This document shows, one piece after another, positions 61,050 to 64,000 of a DNA stretch of 64,000 nt. Location: contig JAPKEJ010000005.1 in the NCBI GenBank assembly GCA_028822155.1, positions 21,596 through 85,595 of the forward strand, given 5' to 3'. The position numbers were made by a program, and so were the translations under genes. How positions within the stretch are numbered: position 1 is the stretch's first letter; each line of letters begins with the position of its first letter. The notes beneath the pieces are model-generated. The model saw nothing but the letters and a program-made list of their open reading frames with translations, was not told the DNA's origin and ran no database searches. The DNA is from Porticoccaceae bacterium. GTDB taxonomy: Bacteria > Pseudomonadota > Gammaproteobacteria > Pseudomonadales > Porticoccaceae.

Positions 61050-62313
61050 TATCAGATTGCACTCTTCCAGGTATCGCTACTCCAACAATAGTAACAAATT
61101 CTATTTTCAAGTCATCGGTCACTTTCTTGATTAAACCAGCAACAGAGCATGCCGAATAGCTACTCTGACTATCTGGATTCGCAAAAGCATTTATGCAATC
61201 AGTGTCTGTTCCTGCAGATTCAAGCTTTCCTATCTGATCAACCAGAGAGTCCGTCGATCCATTGATCCGTTCATTAACATCCGCCAACTGAGTTTGGAAA
61301 CGCTGAGTAATATCAGCGAACCCCTCATCGACAATCAAGTCATCAAAGCCCAGCCCTTCGCCACCATTAAAAATGGTTAAAAACTCATTGGCATTAATCT
61401 CAAGGTTACGCAATGATGTTTCACTGTAAGGCGACTCTATTAGCTCAGAACAGGTAAGAGAAGTACATTTATCATCAATGCCAAGAGGTATTGTTAGTTT
61501 CTGTGATTTACTAAAAGTCTCGATATAAAATAATGCATCGGTCATCAACTGGAAATTATCGCCGAGCTGAGTAGGATCTAAAAAAGCATCCCTAAAAGAC
61601 TCAGCCTCAGACGTCCAAGAATCATGTATTAAGGTCGATGCCACGGCAATATCTTCTGATAGCATTAGAGAAAGAGAACATCGCTGCGTCTTGCGCGCAG
61701 AATCACTTAATTCATTCCAGCCAGAAGTTGTTTGAACCTGGCTAGCGCAGCTATGATTTAAGTTCTCATTGAATAATAAGTACTCTATTGCACCCACACC
61801 TCTCTGATTAAATGCACGATTTACGACGTTATAGTCATCGTCGTTAGCCAGAATAACAGCTTGATCAATACCGCAGGTTGCAGTGGTACCGTTAATATAT
61901 GAATGCACTCTATTATGTAGTGATTCTTCATTGATTTGCGCAGGTCCAAAAATATGCATTTCTGTTTTTTGAACCTCATCCATCAATGATCGCCAGCCTA
62001 CTTTAGCATCAGCTTTTGCTAATGCTTCGGCATCAGTGCCAATAGCGCTACAATAAGTGGCCAATACTCCTGAATCCTTAGCAAAAGCATGGGCAGAATC
62101 AGCTGTATTCTTGTAATTGGGAATCACAATAGTATCCACAATATTCGTCATTAACGCGCTTCGATCAAATTCTGTTGTAGACTCATCACTTACTGAATCA
62201 TCACTCGTCGAGTCCTGATTAATAACTAATGCCGATGTATCTCGCGAGTCATCTACACAGCCAGCGGCTAAGGCTGCTAGCAGACAAACGATCAACGGGT
62301 TGAAACGAGCCAT
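61042..62313 (-). CDS. Imelysin-family lipoprotein (IrpA-like)
   Basis: 423 aa with a lipobox (LLAALAAGC). The imelysin core has VGWRSLMDEVQKTEMHIFGP and RGVGAIEYLLFNENLNHSC, where the peptidase GxHxxE motif of imelysin is replaced by GVGAIE, as in the iron-regulated IrpA/IPPA branch. A second helical repeat has TDALFYIETFSKSQKLTIPLG. It is most likely a surface or periplasmic iron/haem-acquisition protein, not an active protease. GGAG lies about 9 bases before the ATG. It overlaps the receptor. Confidence 0.88.
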   Translation of the reverse strand: MARFNPLIVCLLAALAAGCVDDSRDTSALVINQDSTSDDSVSDESTTEFDRSALMTNIVDTIVIPNYKNTADSAHAFAKDSGVLATYCSAIGTDAEALAKADAKVGWRSLMDEVQKTEMHIFGPAQINEESLHNRVHSYINGTTATCGIDQAVILANDDDYNVVNRAFNQRGVGAIEYLLFNENLNHSCASQVQTTSGWNELSDSARKTQRCSLSLMLSEDIAVASTLIHDSWTSEAESFRDAFLDPTQLGDNFQLMTDALFYIETFSKSQKLTIPLGIDDKCTSLTCSELIESPYSETSLRNLEINANEFLTIFNGGEGLGFDDLIVDEGFADITQRFQTQLADVNERINGSTDSLVDQIGKLESAGTDTDCINAFANPDSQSSYSACSVAGLIKKVTDDLKIEFVTIVGVAIPGRVQSDND

Positions 62314-62325
62314 TTTTTCTTCTCC

Positions 62326-62355
62326 AATAAAAGGGGCTAACCGAAGCTAGCCCCT
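62326..62355 (-). terminator. Intercistronic hairpin (attenuator-like) before imelysin gene
   Basis: On the minus strand AGGGGCTA, loop GCTTCGGT, TAGCCCCT, then TTTATT. An 8-bp GC-rich stem with a T-rich tail lies in the 89-base gap between the DUF4856 gene and the imelysin gene. It could partly terminate the transcript so that the first protein is made in excess, or protect the upstream 3' end. Confidence 0.6.
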
Positions 62356-62402
62356 ATAACTTTCACGTTATCTGCCCACCCTAATCGGGGGCATGTTGTT
62401 GA

Positions 62403-64000
62403 TTACCAACCAGCAACATTTTCCGCATCAAAACCATAGGCAGACTGAAGCGTATCCCTAGCAGCAGCAAGTTTAGCAGTATACGCAGTAATTGAGGCAG
62501 TTGTATCAGTCGCAACGACACCAGCCTGACTTCCGTCCGCTAACATAGGCGCATCGCCCAAGTCGGCGAGCATAGTTTTTAAATCCGTCAATGAAACTGA
62601 AGTTACTGCTTCGTCACGGAATGGCGAGAATGGACTAAACTGCAGGCCAAGAGCAAAGCCTTTCATTTCGGACCAATGTTTGCCCAAATCAGTGAAATTG
62701 CCTACATCAGCAAACTTACCATCAGTAAACTCAGACATGTCAGAGGTAACGTCATTGATGTAATGGACCACAGTCGCAGCGATACATTTCTCCCATGTCA
62801 GTGCAGCTGTTTTTATGTGTGCGGCCAATGCTGATTCTTCATCACCAGTCATAGCGCCGACATTAGCCGCATTACTGATAATCTCTCGGCCAGCCAAAAA
62901 TGCATTCATAGCCTCAGTAGAAAGATCGGTTGGATTTGTATTGCCTGCAGTACCTGCATCACGTTTAGCACAGTTTTGAGAATTACCAAAATTAAACTCA
63001 CTACGCGGGTCGATTAAACCATTACCATTAGTATCGTGATAGCCATTTGACCATCCTTCTCTGCCACTTTTCGCGCGAGCTTCTAGGTCGGTATAGGCGT
63101 TGTTATCACGCGCCGCACCATAATAACCGAAGGCCTCATCAAAGTTGTGCTCGCCTGCGGAATAATTTTTGGTACCTTCTTGCTCCTGAATCTCTGTTGC
63201 AAAGGAAGCTTGGAAATAGTCATTAGTCCCTTGTGAGAACGCTACCGCACCAAGTAGAAATTTTTGCAACAGCTGACGGATGTTGCGGCCGTGAGCATCG
63301 TAGTGAACACTCGTCACACTGGCCTCTCCGCTAACTGTTGCTACTATGACAGAAGTTCCATCCGTAGCCTGTGATGCCAACTGCGCAATCCATGAATCGA
63401 CAAGATCAATTGGACGTGAACCTACCGCAAGATCAGTTCCGAAAAACTCATCTCCAATCAACTTCGATGTCTCTCCACCGCCTTCTCCATTGCCACCTGC
63501 GATCTTGCCGTCGAGGTTTTTCCCACCAGACACAGCGCCATATGTTGCTGCATCATCAACATCGCCGCCATCTGCTGCGCCATTCTTTAGCATGAACCCC
63601 GTTAGCGCAGTATCAGCACCATCGCCATTCATATAAAAATCAAGATCTGTAAGATACTCCGCCTCAGTCTTTCCTTGCTCGCTCATGGCGCTCATATAAT
63701 CTACCATTCCCGAAATCAGGAGCTGACGTGCTGATTGTCCTGTATAACTTACTGAGTTTGAGTCCGCAGTGTAAACAGAGTTTTTGAACTCATATACTAT
63801 TGGCATTGGATCACACACATCGCCGGAGTTATCAGCATCAGTATCAGCCTGGTCCGTATTTTCGACCGCTGGGCAATTATCACCATTATCACCAATACCA
63901 TCACCATCAGAATCTGTTGTTTCATTTGGATCATCAGGGAAGGCATCAGCATTGTTACCAACGCCATCTCCGTCAGAATCTGTTGTTTCATTTGGATCAT
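62403..64000 (-). CDS. DUF4856 protein with thrombospondin type-3 repeats, N-terminus outside window
   Basis: The track starts at a GTG (63818), but the frame stays open to the window edge and encodes Ca2+-binding TSP3-like repeats (DPNETTDSDGDGVGNNADAFPD, then DPNETTDSDGDGIGDNGDNCPAVENTDQADTDADNSGDVCDP). The DUF4856 domain follows: AGEHNFDEAFGYYGAARDNNAYTDLEARAKSGREGW and NGYHDTNGNGLIDPRSEFNFGNSQNCAKRDAG. A lipoprotein signal is expected but off-window. First visible gene of the imelysin/TonB-receptor operon, so likely part of a surface iron-capture complex. Confidence 0.85.
   Translation of the reverse strand, partial: DPNETTDSDGDGVGNNADAFPDDPNETTDSDGDGIGDNGDNCPAVENTDQADTDADNSGDVCDPMPIVYEFKNSVYTADSNSVSYTGQSARQLLISGMVDYMSAMSEQGKTEAEYLTDLDFYMNGDGADTALTGFMLKNGAADGGDVDDAATYGAVSGGKNLDGKIAGGNGEGGGETSKLIGDEFFGTDLAVGSRPIDLVDSWIAQLASQATDGTSVIVATVSGEASVTSVHYDAHGRNIRQLLQKFLLGAVAFSQGTNDYFQASFATEIQEQEGTKNYSAGEHNFDEAFGYYGAARDNNAYTDLEARAKSGREGWSNGYHDTNGNGLIDPRSEFNFGNSQNCAKRDAGTAGNTNPTDLSTEAMNAFLAGREIISNAANVGAMTGDEESALAAHIKTAALTWEKCIAATVVHYINDVTSDMSEFTDGKFADVGNFTDLGKHWSEMKGFALGLQFSPFSPFRDEAVTSVSLTDLKTMLADLGDAPMLADGSQAGVVATDTTASITAYTAKLAAARDTLQSAYGFDAENVAGW
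63867..63998 (-). repeat. Tandem 66-base repeat encoding TSP3 Asp-rich units
   Basis: GATCCAAATGAAACAACAGATTCTGA recurs at 63998 and 63932 (66-base period, 22 aa). The second copy diverges after about 15 residues. The first copy runs into the window edge, so more units probably lie beyond. Confidence 0.75.

Noticed and set aside
63346-63636. Pro/Ser-rich 96-aa plus-strand ORF
   Set aside because: Antisense shadow of the Gly/Asp-rich DUF4856 gene.

Overview
The window is a chromosomal segment of a gammaproteobacterium. Gene content and order (proA-nadD-rsfS-rlmH-mrdA-rodA-mltB-dacA-ybeD-lipB-lipA; tilS-pyrG-kdsA-eno-ftsB-ispD-ispF-truD-pcm-nlpD-rpoS; hemCDXY; argH/cyaY/lptM-lysA-dapF-DUF484; ffh/rpsP-rimM-trmD-rplS) resemble the Pseudomonas/Cellvibrionales lineage. 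Slightly AT-rich base use, a membrane pyrophosphatase and a DUF4856/imelysin/TonB-receptor locus suggest a marine heterotroph of the SAR92/OM60/Porticoccus type. That placement is inference. I see no tRNA, rRNA, IS element, prophage, CRISPR array or integrase; nearly everything is housekeeping.

Layout: 1-891 is the 3' part of hemH. 1-11.2 kb is a rightward envelope/lipoate block (proline, NAD, ribosome silencing, 23S methylation, cell elongation, D,D-carboxypeptidase, lipoylation). 11.2-17.0 kb runs leftward: a small unknown protein, dinB, and an RND pump with its adaptor. 17.5-19.6 kb is hppA (pyrophosphate-energised ion pump), separated by a perfect 20-bp hairpin terminator from leftward rpoS. 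From 19.8 to 32.4 kb a long leftward run covers stress sigma factor, amidase activator, polyprenyl-phosphate transporter, protein repair, TruD, isoprenoid synthesis, FtsB, enolase, KDO and CTP synthesis, TilS, YheU and a signal-peptide-bearing methyltransferase-like protein. 32.7-38.1 kb runs rightward: trmL, fldB, mnmC and an M3 peptidase. 38.2-42.3 kb is leftward hemYXDC. 42.5-47.4 kb is rightward argH and lptM-lysA-dapF-DUF484, with leftward cyaY between. 47.4-53.7 kb is leftward rnr, rplS-trmD-rimM-rpsP and ffh. 53.8-56.0 kb is rightward ypjD and a CNNM/CorC-like protein, then a small leftward operon (NudL-like, gamma-carbonic-anhydrase-like, DUF1289) and a rightward Nudix gene.

The last 6 kb (57.9-64.0 kb) is the most accessory-looking part: a leftward operon of a thrombospondin-type-3-repeat/DUF4856 protein (running off the window), an imelysin-family lipoprotein, a TonB-dependent receptor and a fatty-acid-hydroxylase-superfamily membrane protein. 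It looks like a surface metal/iron acquisition module whose chemistry is unproven.

Several genes are absent from or mis-delimited in the ORF track: lptM (46 aa), a DUF1289 protein (57 aa), a possible 26-aa leader ORF before the methyltransferase, and the N-terminus of TruD, which lies upstream of the first ATG and appears to need a rare ATT start. Many track starts were shortened here to the start with a ribosome binding site and family-typical length.
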